NCBI RefSeq assembly: GCF_026262505.1
Contig: NC_067203.1
Coordinates: forward strand, 21,867,411-21,931,410
Direction of reading: 5' to 3'
Source of the DNA: Trichomonas vaginalis G3
Taxonomy: Eukaryota > Parabasalia > Trichomonadida > Trichomonadidae
Length of the DNA stretch: 64,000 bases
Below, piece by piece: positions 1 through 8,439 of the stretch. The notes beneath the pieces were generated by a model. That model was not told where the DNA came from. It ran no database searches and worked only from the letters and a program-made list of their open reading frames with translations. How positions within the stretch are numbered: position 1 is the first letter of the stretch; each line of letters begins with the position of its first letter. The translations under genes and the position numbers were made by a program.

Positions 1-293
1 AGATTTGTTCCTTTATTATATACACTACAATAAATTATAATGGAAACATGTTCAAAAAGAAATATGAAAATATTAACTGGAAATTTGAAATCAAAATTTA
101 TGATGTTTATACACTGTGCTCACAACGAAATTTTGCTACTTTATAGATTATTGTACTATATATATTTCCGCGTGAGCAGTTTTTATCAAGTATATTTCTC
201 GTATTGCAATATCATGAGAATTTAATTAGCTGTACACCAATTAGCTTTCTAGATGTTAGAAATTCCATTGAGGTTTAAAGGTAAATAATTTTG

Positions 294-298
294 TCATT
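294..298 (+). promoter_or_regulatory. Initiator element (TCATT) of the small gene at 307
   Basis: TCA+1TT lies about 11 bases upstream of the ATG at 307. It matches the T. vaginalis Initiator consensus TCA+1 Y(T/A), the main core promoter of this organism, and it fixes the start codon choice. Confidence 0.65.
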
Positions 299-306
299 TT
301 TTATAA

Positions 307-516
307 ATGTCGGAAAATGCAAATGCGGTGCAACCAAATAAAAGTCCAATGCTCGAAGCAATTAGAGTTATGATCGAAAATAAAAAGTATACAGATCAAG
401 TTGGAAACTTAGCAGCGATGTATCAACAATTATTGAAAATCGAACAGCAAAATCCAGGCGCAGCAGATGTCATAATGAAGGAAATACTCAAAAATTTAGG
501 AAATGCCAACAAATAA
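307..516 (+). CDS. Small conserved-looking protein, 69 aa
   Basis: An open frame of 69 residues begins at the first ATG after a good Initiator element. The product is polar and probably largely helical: a short disordered N-terminus (SENANAVQPNKSP), then about 50 residues rich in Leu, Met, Ile, Gln and Lys, with no signal peptide, cysteines or membrane segment. I do not recognise the family. The tight Initiator spacing argues that it is a real gene despite its size. A second copy at 28644 carries length changes and does not keep the frame. It could be a small subunit of a larger complex, but nothing in the neighbourhood tells which. Confidence 0.6.
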   Translation: MSENANAVQPNKSPMLEAIRVMIENKKYTDQVGNLAAMYQQLLKIEQQNPGAADVIMKEILKNLGNANK

Positions 517-692
517 GTATTAATTCGGATATTTTATCTCATTCACAAAAAATACGTTGAAATCATACAAAGTCTTCAGTATAATATGATTTCATCCCAT
601 TCATCTGTTTATGATGACAATATTAAAAAGCTTGAAAAGAAAAACCTTATCAAAATATACGAAATGAAATCAAAATTTATCATGTTCATTAT

Positions 693-884
693 ATGATAGA
701 ATATTACACAGATATTTTGACATGTTTTTCAAATCTAACTTGCCGATATATTAAGAATAAAAAATTATTTTTAGAGAACTTATATTTGCTTTGGACTCTT
801 ATTTATTCTCATGATTCTGAATGTATTTATAGATTGTTAGATATTCGAACTGATATTCGATATCTTTCTAATCGATATTCATAA
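693..884 (+). CDS. Possible small ORF, 63 aa
   Basis: A 63-residue frame follows TCATTAT directly, which could be an Initiator. The sequence is identical in the duplicate at 29034-29225. The product is rich in Leu, Tyr and Ile with no recognisable motif. Its retention between copies only reflects how recent the duplication is, so it is weak evidence for coding. It could equally be chance. Confidence 0.2.
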   Translation: MIEYYTDILTCFSNLTCRYIKNKKLFLENLYLLWTLIYSHDSECIYRLLDIRTDIRYLSNRYS

Positions 885-1071
885 GTTATTAGTTGATTGT
901 TCACTAAAATGCGGCGTCTCTCTAGTAACTAGTTCGAATCCATTGATACAGTTATAGTTGCTCAATCAAGAATTAATTTTCTAAAATTGTCTTCGCAATC
1001 AAAGAAAATCTAACTTCTAAAATGGTTAAAGAACAATCTAAATAACCCGAAAATAGAATAAAAATTAGGAA

Positions 1072-1077
1072 AATCTT
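1072..1077. repeat. Target-site duplication AATCTT, left copy
   Basis: The six bases AATCTT directly precede the left terminus of the Maverick and recur directly after its right terminus at 4119-4124. A 6-bp duplication is the length expected for Maverick/Polinton integration. Confidence 0.9.
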
Positions 1078-1117
1078 AGTAGTATATGCGGACGGGTTTA
1101 GTGACTTTTTTGTTACA

Positions 1118-1121
<4 letters not shown>
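1078..1121 (+). repeat. Maverick left terminal inverted repeat
   Basis: This end starts AGTAGTATATGCGGACGGG and runs to ...GTTACATCTA. It matches the reverse complement of 4074-4118 with one base of length difference in a T run. The same terminus is found at 29419. Confidence 0.9.
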
Positions 1122-1152
<31 letters not shown>

Positions 1153-1803
1153 AAGTGGGCTTCCAGGAGAGAGTTTTTCGCCTTTACATTTGCTTCAACT
1201 TCTTTTTTATACTCATCGCTATCCATATATGTCTTCAGGGCTTTTTGTTTTATCTCTTCATCTTTCAGTACTTTATATTGAGTAGTATGGTTTTTCAAAT
1301 TTATAACATCTTGTTCCATTTTTGCTACTTCTGCTGCTTTTTCTGACACTTTTTTCGCATATTCCTCTGTACTTAGTTCTTTCAGTTTGTTCTTTCTTCT
1401 TTCTTTTCTCTACGTTTAACTCATTGAGTTTCTTTGTCTGTCTGTCATATTCTAGTTTCTTTTCGTTTTCACTTTATTTTCTTATTCTTAGTGTTGTACT
1501 TTATTGACATCTGTTATTTGATTTTGAGTGAACTCAAATTCATTTGACTTTGAGGTTATAAGCTGTTCCGTCTGCAGCTCCACCATAGCCTGCCATTTTC
1601 GCTAAAAGTGCCGCTTTTAAACCTCCACTTTGTGCACCAATAACTCGGTTTAAAAGCATAGGGTTGCTTGACATTTGTTGCAACATAGTGGGGTCATTCA
1701 TAATTTGTTGTTTGCAACTGTTGTTGTGGTGTTAGTTTTTACTATTGGATGTTTCAATGCTCCCTTCCTCTTACGTATATTCTTACGTAGCTTACGTGGC
1801 ATT
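1119..1803 (-). pseudogene. Maverick coiled-coil protein region, broken
   Basis: Read on the minus strand, this begins with a very basic segment (MPRKLRKNIRKRKGALKHP). An Asn/Gln/Met-rich part follows, then a Lys/Glu-rich heptad-like coiled coil running to the poly-A tract beside the terminal repeat. It is clearly protein-coding in origin and belongs to the element. It is broken, with a few breaks. The function is unknown; basic N-termini of this kind occur in small virion or DNA-associated proteins of such elements, which is only an analogy. Confidence 0.5.
1122..1150. repeat. Long poly-A run next to the Maverick left terminus
   Basis: About 29 adenines follow the left terminal repeat directly and precede GGAAGTGGGCTTCC. 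The same arrangement is seen at 29462-29491, and its inverse (a T run after GGAAGCCCCACTACC) lies at 3317-3345. It is a tract where both replication slippage and assembly errors are likely. Confidence 0.8.
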
Positions 1804-1923
1804 TTAAGTGAAGTAAAAAACGGTTTTTGACAGATGTTTATATGACACTTTTTGTTCAGCACAAAAATAACTCGGTCAACGTGTTGTCAGTTTTGTAAAA
1901 TAACCGTCCTATCTTGTTTTAAA

Positions 1924-2181
1924 ATGGAGAAAAGGCTTCTCAAAGTATACTTCCTTGGAACGCCCGTAACTTTTCCTGTAGCGACGATAGACCCTTATTT
2001 GTCCGGACAAAGTTATACTATTTTGAGTGCTCTACAAAAAAGTCAACAGCGACGACTCTCAAAAACCGTTGTGTTAAAAAGTTTTACCGTTGGACAAAAA
2101 AGTATATATAGAAAACAAAAAACGTTTATAGTTCATTCAATATTTGAGATGGAACGTTTGCCAACGGTAACTATTAAATAA
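1924..2181 (+). CDS. Maverick-encoded protein, 85 aa, unknown
   Basis: The frame is open from the ATG at 1924 (an earlier in-frame ATG lies at 1852). The product is basic, begins MEKRLLKVYFLGTPVTF, and appears beta-rich with many Thr, Val and Ser and no cysteines in the body. It is flanked by other element sequence on both sides, so it is taken as an element gene and not a host gene. I do not recognise the family. Confidence 0.45.
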   Translation: MEKRLLKVYFLGTPVTFPVATIDPYLSGQSYTILSALQKSQQRRLSKTVVLKSFTVGQKSIYRKQKTFIVHSIFEMERLPTVTIK

Positions 2182-2237
2182 AATAAAAAAATAGAGGGGG
2201 TCTCCGTTGGTAAAAACCGTTTATTTTAAACTTTTCT

Positions 2238-3236
2238 ATGAGTTGTCCGAAAAAAAACAGTTCATTTTTCATAATGGCATTCGCTAGCGTGTTCGCTCCA
2301 AATTCACCTGAAGAAATTGCTTGCAGACTTTCAGCACCCACAGGTTTAGAACCTCAATATCAAACTGCAGCATCTACACATTCTCCAAGCAGAACAGACA
2401 ATTCAAATTCAAATTTGTCCTGCAATTCACTCAATCCAAAGCCACTTTCACTACCAAAAACAATACCAAACGAGCTCCGTATTACAAAGAACCACAGCAA
2501 CGCTGAACTACGCAAAATACTACTCAGATTGTCTGAAGAATACTTCAATTCAAAGCCAGAAGAAAGAGTTCCTGCAACTTTTAACAAAGAATATTGTGAA
2601 CAACTCAACAAAGTTCTTGCAGACTTTACCAAAACTAAAAAGAAACACCTGACCCATTCGAATTAGGTGACACAATTGTCAACTATTTTCCAACAATAAC
2701 AAAGATAATGGTTGACAGAACTATATGTCAGCTTATTGAAAGTCTTCCACCCAAAGCTGCAAAAAAAGTCGAACAGCTTTGGGTCGAATTCAATCAAAGA
2801 GTTACGGATATCAGGATGACGAAGAAGAACGTGAGTACGGACAAGAAACAGCAAAATGGCAATGTCTTAGCTCACTCAACCCAAGTTCAAACCATTATTT
2901 TACTCAGACAACAACACAATTCAAGTACGCAAAATTGCTATTCATTTCGTTAACCAAGCAGAAGACATTGAAGAAGGAGACTCTATCTCAGTTTATGTTT
3001 GCTACTGCAAGTTTTTCAAGGACGAATTTGGAGGACCAATTCTCATGCATGTCTTCAAGCCACATCAGCAACTCTACGTTGAAACTGAAATAACACTCAT
3101 GCATGGAATGTATCTCAAGTTTGAAAGCCAATTGGAAAACACATACAACATTTGGCTTTCATACATTCAGTTCGATACACCAGATGACTTTGATGTTGAA
3201 GAAGAAGAGTCCTCCGAATTCACACCAGAAGACTAA
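2238..3236 (+). pseudogene. Maverick ORF region, acidic C-terminus, broken
   Basis: Codon-like sequence runs along the plus strand through this interval. The first part has a Ser/Pro/Asn-rich N-terminus and a Glu/Lys/Leu-rich helical section. The last part is aromatic-rich and beta-like and ends in a strongly acidic tail (EEEESSEFTPED) before the stop at 3236. It is a single old element gene with a small number of breaks, or two adjacent genes. No catalytic motif was recognised. Confidence 0.4.
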
Positions 3237-3277
3237 CAATTTTCCGAATAAAAACTTCATTTATACTAAACATCTTC

Positions 3278-3310
3278 GGGGCTAGAGGGCACGAAGTGCC
3301 TGGAAGCCCC
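3278..3310. repeat. Hairpin motif around GGCACGAAGTGCC
   Basis: A 33-base imperfect palindrome carries GGGGCT and AGCCCC arms around GGCACGAAGTGCC. Inverted copies lie near the other Maverick's left end (29608-29640 and a partial one at 29541-29566). It is followed by a long T run, so it looks like a structural or termination signal of the element. Confidence 0.7.
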
Positions 3311-3314
3311 ACTA

Positions 3315-3345
<31 letters not shown>

Positions 3346-3375
3346 CGTAAGACATGAATTTTTAAAGTTTATTTT

Positions 3376-3966
3376 TTATTCATGAAAATAATTATTTCTA
3401 ATTTCTTTTACTCTCTCGTATATACTAGATTTAAAGAATTCAGAACATTTCCCATAATCTCCTAAATGTTTTCTTATCCCTAACGTGTGCCAGTTATTAT
3501 ATGAAACTGAATAAACTTTATCTTTATCTTTACACCTTTCATCACTTCCAATATATTTATATCTCAGTTTTGATTTAGCATTTTCATATTCATTAGCGTT
3601 TAATAATTCACAGTCTTCCTTTTTAAATTGATGTTTAAGATATTCAGGATTTAATACTCTACGTTTATATGCTCCTAACTTAGTTCTAAAGGTTTTTCTA
3701 CAAAATTTAGGAATTCCATCCTCTTTAATGTCATCAATGATTTCCATTTCATTATTTTCCATTTCTTCTTCTCGTTTATGAGGTCTTTGATTATGACTCC
3801 ATTGATTCCATGAAATTAAATATTCTTTATCATTATATTTATACCTCATTAGCTTATTTTGGCTTTCATATTCATTTAATAATTCACATTTCTTATTTTT
3901 AAATTGAAGTTTAACCCATTCAGGATTTAAACAATGTTTAATTAATCGCGGAATATCTGACATCAT
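3376..3966 (-). CDS. Maverick terminal gene: two-repeat protein, 196 aa
   Basis: The frame is whole, starting MMSDIPRLIKH at 3966 and ending near the T run. It contains two copies of a domain of about 50 residues. Copy 1 (residues about 13-60) reads LNPEWVKLQFKNKKCELLNE ... KEYLISWNQW; copy 2 (about 106-165) reads LNPEYLKHQFKKEDCELLN ... KVYSVSYNNW. The pattern F-x-x-K/E-x-C/Y-E-L-L-N ... K-L-R-Y-K-Y ... W resembles repeat domains that in giant viruses and phages usually end in a zinc-binding Cys-x-x-Cys and accompany homing-type nucleases. Here the cysteine pairs are absent. No nuclease domain is visible. A DNA-binding role at the element end is inference. Confidence 0.55.
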   Translation of the reverse strand: MMSDIPRLIKHCLNPEWVKLQFKNKKCELLNEYESQNKLMRYKYNDKEYLISWNQWSHNQRPHKREEEMENNEMEIIDDIKEDGIPKFCRKTFRTKLGAYKRRVLNPEYLKHQFKKEDCELLNANEYENAKSKLRYKYIGSDERCKDKDKVYSVSYNNWHTLGIRKHLGDYGKCSEFFKSSIYERVKEIRNNYFHE

Positions 3967-4073
3967 CTATATATAGCTTCTTTTATAAAAGATAAAAAAA
4001 TAAATTATTTTAAAATTAATGTTAATTTTTTAATGATTTATAAATAAATATATTTTAATGCATCGTCTATATA

Positions 4074-4118
4074 TAGATGTAACAAAAAAAGTCACTAAAC
4101 CCGTCCGCATATACTACT
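4074..4118 (-). repeat. Maverick right terminal inverted repeat
   Basis: The reverse complement starts AGTAGTATATGCGGACGGG, like the left end. The target duplication AATCTT follows at 4119-4124. Confidence 0.9.
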
Positions 4119-4127
4119 AATCTTTTA

Positions 4128-4132
4128 TCACA
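4128..4132 (+). promoter_or_regulatory. Possible Initiator (TCACA) of the IBD gene
   Basis: TCA+1CA fits the Initiator consensus, 34 bases upstream of the ATG at 4164, which is slightly farther than usual. It lies only four bases beyond the Maverick target duplication, so any upstream promoter motifs of this gene are now separated from it by the element. Confidence 0.45.
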
Positions 4133-4163
4133 AAAAATTTGAGAACTAAATTTCTTTAGACCA

Positions 4164-5030
4164 ATGGCGCAGTATGCAGCTGCACCATACAGAGTTCAAG
4201 AGATAAACCTTCCTCCATTATATTGGAATGCATTGTCTCAAGATGATAAGATAGAGTTCCAAAGATTGCGCACATTATTTCATAAAAACCAAAAAACATC
4301 AACAAAAGATAGAAGACTTGTTTCCTTTTCCAATGAATTACAGACAGTTTTAAAGTATCTGGAGCATTCCGCGAGCGGAAGAGAAAACAGAACTATTCTA
4401 GTTGGTGTTTGTTTCGCTGGTCAGTTTATTTGCGTTAATACTCGTCAATTAAAGAACTTTCTCGGTAGGTGCAAATCATCTATCAACGGTAGTTTACAGC
4501 AGCTAGGCTATGTAGCATTGAAGACAAAATCAAAAGCACGAACAGTTGTATTATCTATTATACCTTCTTTAGCGAATGATGCAAACGTACTCCGCCAATG
4601 GACAGTACGTGTTGCTTCTAATGATGCACAGATATGCTTCCTTTCCTCAATCAGATCGATTCAATTGCCAACCATTACAGATGAAGACATAAATGACGAT
4701 AAGAAACAAATTACTAACCCTCAAGGAGTACAGTTTTATAATACGGCCCACGGAATGCCACTTGCTTTGCCTCCAAGAATATCTCCACAATTTACACAGC
4801 AAATGGCCCTTCCGAAGCCACAAGAGAGTTTGATCCCTCAGGAACCTACTATTAGCTCAAAGCCACAGCAGTATCATGATATGACTATTTCATACTCTGT
4901 TGACTGTTTCGATGGCTGGGAAACTAAGAATTACGAGAATGATTGGAACCCAGTATGGGACAATCAGCAGATGGCTCATTCTCAATCAACAGAATTCGAT
5001 ATTGGATCTACTGACTATTCTTTGTTCTGA
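4164..5030 (+). CDS. Initiator-binding domain (IBD) protein, transcription factor
   Basis: The product has 288 residues. The first 130 or so form an IBD, the winged-helix-like DNA-binding domain first described in T. vaginalis IBP39. Seen here are LPPLYWNALSQ at the N-terminus, the ENRTILVGVCFAGQFICVN strand region, and the signature RQLKNFLGRCKSSINGSLQQ with its Gly-Arg-Cys-Lys-Ser recognition segment. The remainder is low in structure, rich in Gln, Pro and Ser, and ends in an aromatic/acidic tail likely to contact other proteins. Known family members bind the Initiator or upstream motifs such as M5 and recruit RNA polymerase II. Which paralogue this is cannot be told by eye. The gene is whole, but a Maverick sits 46 bases upstream. 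Confidence 0.88.
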   Translation: MAQYAAAPYRVQEINLPPLYWNALSQDDKIEFQRLRTLFHKNQKTSTKDRRLVSFSNELQTVLKYLEHSASGRENRTILVGVCFAGQFICVNTRQLKNFLGRCKSSINGSLQQLGYVALKTKSKARTVVLSIIPSLANDANVLRQWTVRVASNDAQICFLSSIRSIQLPTITDEDINDDKKQITNPQGVQFYNTAHGMPLALPPRISPQFTQQMALPKPQESLIPQEPTISSKPQQYHDMTISYSVDCFDGWETKNYENDWNPVWDNQQMAHSQSTEFDIGSTDYSLF

Positions 5031-5318
5031 ACTCAATTATAAAGTGCTTTATAGAGTTAATAAATATGCTATATATTTGAACATGCATGTTATAAATAAA
5101 GATTAGAAATTATATATCAAATTTTCTCTCAAAATTATCTAAAAATAGAATTTTTCTCCTCTTCTCTTCATGTCATAGTGAGAACTTAAATGTTTATATG
5201 CCAAATTTAAGATATCGAGATTTTTTGATAAGTATTCAATGAAATTCAGAAAATTTATGATATCAAATAAAATATATACGCATAAAAATCATTGTTAATT
5301 GTGTTAAAAGCATTTGAT

Positions 5319-5702
5319 TTAATCACAATTAAAAAATACAGAAAAAGTTAAGATATAAGAGAAAACTAACTGAGAGTATGTCTGATAACAAGCAGAACAG
5401 AAGTTATTTATGACATAAAAGTCAAGCCATGAAATGTATTGGCCATGATCTTCTCTTCCACTTACTGAATCAGTTTGCCTCAGCCGAAAGTATCTAAAAT
5501 ACCCTTTTGTATCGAAATGATATTCAGTTTCAAGAGTTGTGTTAGTTATCCTCGTAGATCTCTTTTCCTGAAATATTGGGAAAAAAGTTATATTATCATT
5601 CGAAAATTCTAATGCATAACTTGGAAGATGTTGAATCCATCTATATCCCAAATCGTTAGTTCCGCGAATTTTCATTCCTGTAATAAAATACTGTGTTTTT
5701 AA
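5319..5702 (-). pseudogene. Discoidin-like (F5/8 type C-like) protein, C-terminal half
   Basis: The minus-strand frame begins abruptly at LKTQYFITGMKIRG and runs 127 residues to a stop. It matches the second half of the whole paralogues at 33385 and 34239: GYRW, a PSYALEFSND motif, FRYFRLRQTDS, then HGQYISWLDFYVIN and a hydrophobic C-terminal tail. The missing first 66 residues are found at 32894-33091 on the same strand, and the join falls exactly between an Asp and a Leu codon. The host gene is therefore split by the block 5703-32893. Both halves have remained open, so the split is recent or is an assembly artefact. Confidence 0.8.
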
Positions 5703-5703
5703 G

Positions 5704-6270
5704 TTTTCTCATGTCGAAAAAAGAGAAGATCTGCTGAAGATATGGAACTCCAAATATTTTACCAGGACTGTGATAGCATGCAATTTTTCAAATGAAGACA
5801 TACCAAAGCTTGCAGCAGAGTTTTAAGAAGAGATACGGTCGCGAACTTATAGGAAAGAACCTTGGTCAATTTATTCTGACTTCGCCAGACAATAACAACC
5901 TGGAAACAAAGTTTAGCATAAAGTCAATATTTGTGAAAGAAGACTACATAGACTTATCACTAAACGATTTAATGAAGTTGCATTCCATGCACGTGTTAAA
6001 GGTGTCAAACCAGTTACGTTCTTTGCTTAAACCAGCTACATGAAATGTTTCCTGAAGCTATACATGCTATTACAATGAAGATAAGAACATTCACATACCT
6101 GTTGGAATACATATGAGCAAAGGACTCTGAGTTCGTTTAATGGAAAACTTTACAAAGCACTCATGATGGTCAAGAGACTTGGATTCGAACTGTGTAGAGT
6201 CTTCTAGTCCTGCTTTTGCTGAAAAAGTGTAACTTCCATAACGACAAAACAAGCTTTATTCGTAAGTTGA
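5704..6270 (+). mobile_element. Maverick fragment: end of the protein-primed DNA polymerase B
   Basis: Residues KRYGRELIGKNLGQF at 5822-5870 and an F-x-K-x-x-YID segment at about 5930 resemble the C-terminal region of Polinton-type protein-primed family B DNA polymerases, followed by sequence resembling the usual H-x-R-x-KG segment. Only this tail is visible; the rest of the gene is not to the left, where host sequence begins. It is an old, broken copy with several breaks. Confidence 0.5.
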
Positions 6271-6284
6271 AGTTCTGAGGTCAT

Positions 6285-6372
6285 TATTTTGTCAGCAATG
6301 AGGTCATAATGAGGTCATTTTATTTTTGTCATGCAATGAGGTCATTGAATGAGGTCATGAATGAGGTTATTC
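6285..6372. repeat. Short tandem repeat of AATGAGGTCAT
   Basis: About six to seven imperfect copies of (A)ATGAGGTCAT lie in 90 bases with short spacers. There is no coding sense in any frame. Confidence 0.7.
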
Positions 6373-7290
6373 TGATACAAATAAAACTAGCGTAGATTTT
6401 ACAATACTGCGATTGTTGGTTATAGTAGGTTGAGTTTGGGTGGCTTTGCAATTTAGATAGTGACAGTCCTATGGTCTGAGGGTGGGATAGTAGAGCGTGG
6501 GGCAGTTTGGATGGTCATTTTGTATTGTTATGGAGGAATCGATTGTGTGGGTGCGTATTTTTCTATAATCCACGTTGAAGCCAGTTATTTAATATGTATT
6601 TAGGGTTAGGAAGTGGTGAAGTTCTTGATGACCAATGAATCATTTTACAAACGCCTTTTGGCTAATTAGAGAAAACGAATAGCTTGCTTTGCTATCCAAT
6701 ACCAGGTGTTACAATCTTTGAAAATTCTTTTTTCCTCGGAAGCATTGCATCATAATGAAAACATTTTTGGAGGATTATTCACTTGGTTCAGAGATTTGAA
6801 AATCTTATACGTAATGATTTTCTTTCTTTTTACATACTTTCATTGAATGGTGAGAATACAGACAAACTGTGTATCAGTAATGTGTCCATCTTCATTTTCA
6901 TTAAATTCATAATGAAAGTCTATAAGTTGTGGCCGACTACCTTTTTCTTTCAGTTGTGCAAAGAAACTCACGTAAAGGCTGTAAAGTTGTACTTCAATGT
7001 TAAACTTTTTCTCGAACATATCTATTAAATGAAGTCATACATTGTTGCAATGTTGGTATCGTGCTTTAAGTATTTTGTATATGTGAATGTTTGGGCGCTT
7101 AAAGACTGTTTCGTCATTTCTATCTCGACTTGAAGTATAAAGTCAACCTTTCTGGAAAGCACGTGTTATTACATTGTGATTATTGTTATGCGCAATGTAC
7201 TTCTCTTCATTTCATGTTCACAATCAGCGATTGAAACTAAACGTTTACTTCTGTTTCCCCTTTATTTGACGTCAGGGTTTTCACTACGAA
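6373..7290. other. No gene recognised
   Basis: AT-rich sequence with only short chance frames; the longest, about 81 codons at 6783, has no recognisable motif or Initiator. It is probably decayed sequence belonging to the surrounding fossil block. Confidence 0.6.
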
Positions 7291-7299
7291 CGCAACAGA

Positions 7300-7620
7300 T
7301 AAAGGTATTGGTCTATACATTTAGTTCGATAAAAATAACACATTTAACTATTTCTTTGCTTCAGCTTCTTGCTTTTGCTTCAGCTCTTCTCTAAGCTTTT
7401 TCGCCAGTGAGTCTTGGGTTCTTTTGGTCTTCCAGCAGCTAGTCATTTTCAGCAAGTTGTTTTTTCACTAAGTTTCTCTTTGGTCCTCTCTGGCTTTGTT
7501 CTTGTTTTTGTTCCTTCAGTTTCGGAAAAAATTTGCTCACGATTTCTTTCTTCAATGCTATCAACATTCTATGCCCTTGGGTCTGTTCCGTAGGGCTCTT
7601 GTCTTGAAGTCATTTGACTG
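7300..7620 (-). pseudogene. Decayed coiled-coil protein fragment
   Basis: The minus strand shows Lys/Glu/Gln-rich coding-like sequence (for example KFFPKLKEQKQEQSQRGPK) over about 300 bases, resembling in composition the coiled-coil region at the left end of the 1078-4118 Maverick. With the polymerase scrap nearby it may belong to the same very old element, but this is inference. The original protein cannot be named. Confidence 0.3.
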
Positions 7621-8439
7621 CAGATAAAAAAAAAATTAAGAACTTTGATCCGATGTTAAAATGAGCTTGTCAAAATTCAGAGCGAAGCTAATTATATTTA
7701 AATGACGCAAGGGAATACAACATCCTTTCTATTAAGTAAGTCAGAGTAAAGAATGGTAAAATAATATACGGTAACTGTTAATTAAAGATTAAGGTTTCCA
7801 TTAGCGAATGCCAGAAAGCGACAACTATTAACGGTGAATGGCACTGAGGGCTGAGATCCCAGGTTAAGCACTTCTGTTTCAAACTGAAAAGTTCAATATG
7901 AACCTAGAAAGAAAGAAGCCAGATGTACTTTCAATAACGAAAACCAAATAGCTTATTGCAAAGTCGGTGAATTTTCATTGAAAAACACCGAGTCAAAGAA
8001 TCCTGACTCTTTCTCATGATAATTGAAGTGAACAAAAGAGAATGTACAGCTTCATTGAAAATGTCAAGAAACAACTCCACCACGAAATGCCACGACGAAA
8101 GAGTGAGAATAATGAAGTAAATAGATATTTTTATCGTGAGTAAATACAATTGTCTATTGAATCTTGATTTACAGCCTAAATCGAATTTACTCCATGCAGA
8201 GTCATATTCATTCAGATTCGCTCTTTATTTCTGATTTATATATTATTTGACAATGCAGTTCAAATTGTGTGTACTATCTTAATTAGAAAATTAGTCTGAC
8301 GCAAAAGATCCACACAACCTGGAACTGCTAAAGATAACACATGGGTAACATTCAATCTCTCACCTCCTGTGAATAATATGTTGGACCTTTACAATACATT
8401 CATTTACGTATAAAATGGAAGGTCAATTTTATTGTAGAT

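Larger units (their letters stand above)
1..1077. repeat. Duplicated 1.1-kb host segment, copy A
   Basis: This stretch recurs at 28332-29418 in the same orientation. In both places it is followed directly by the same Maverick terminus. By eye the differences are almost all one-base length changes, mostly in homopolymers and concentrated in the first 600 bases; the last 480 or so look identical. The window starts inside the repeat, so the true left border is unseen. Either a very recent segmental duplication or a redundant contig end would give this pattern. Confidence 0.9.
1078..4118. mobile_element. Maverick/Polinton derivative, 3.04 kb, both ends present
   Basis: The element is bounded by terminal inverted repeats (1078-1121 and 4074-4118, starting AGTAGTATATGCGGACGGG) and a 6-bp target duplication AATCTT. 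It is far shorter than a typical Maverick (about 15-20 kb) and no polymerase, integrase or capsid gene is visible, so it is either an internally deleted copy or an assembly collapse. Visible parts are a coiled-coil/basic protein region on the minus strand near the left end, two plus-strand regions in the middle, a hairpin motif with a long T run, and a whole minus-strand gene near the right end. It is broken overall, with several breaks. The matching ends and duplication suggest a young insertion. Confidence 0.85.

Noticed and set aside
912-945. tRNA-like B box (AGTTCGAATCC)
   Set aside because: No matching T-stem, A box or acceptor stem could be folded around it, and it lies in AT-rich sequence next to the Maverick.
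1086-1346. 86-codon plus-strand frame with a poly-Lys run
   Set aside because: It is produced by the poly-A tract and the antisense of the minus-strand coiled-coil region.
7800-7870. Possible small structured RNA (GGCACTGAGGGCTGAGATCC)
   Set aside because: No convincing fold or match to a known RNA could be established by eye.
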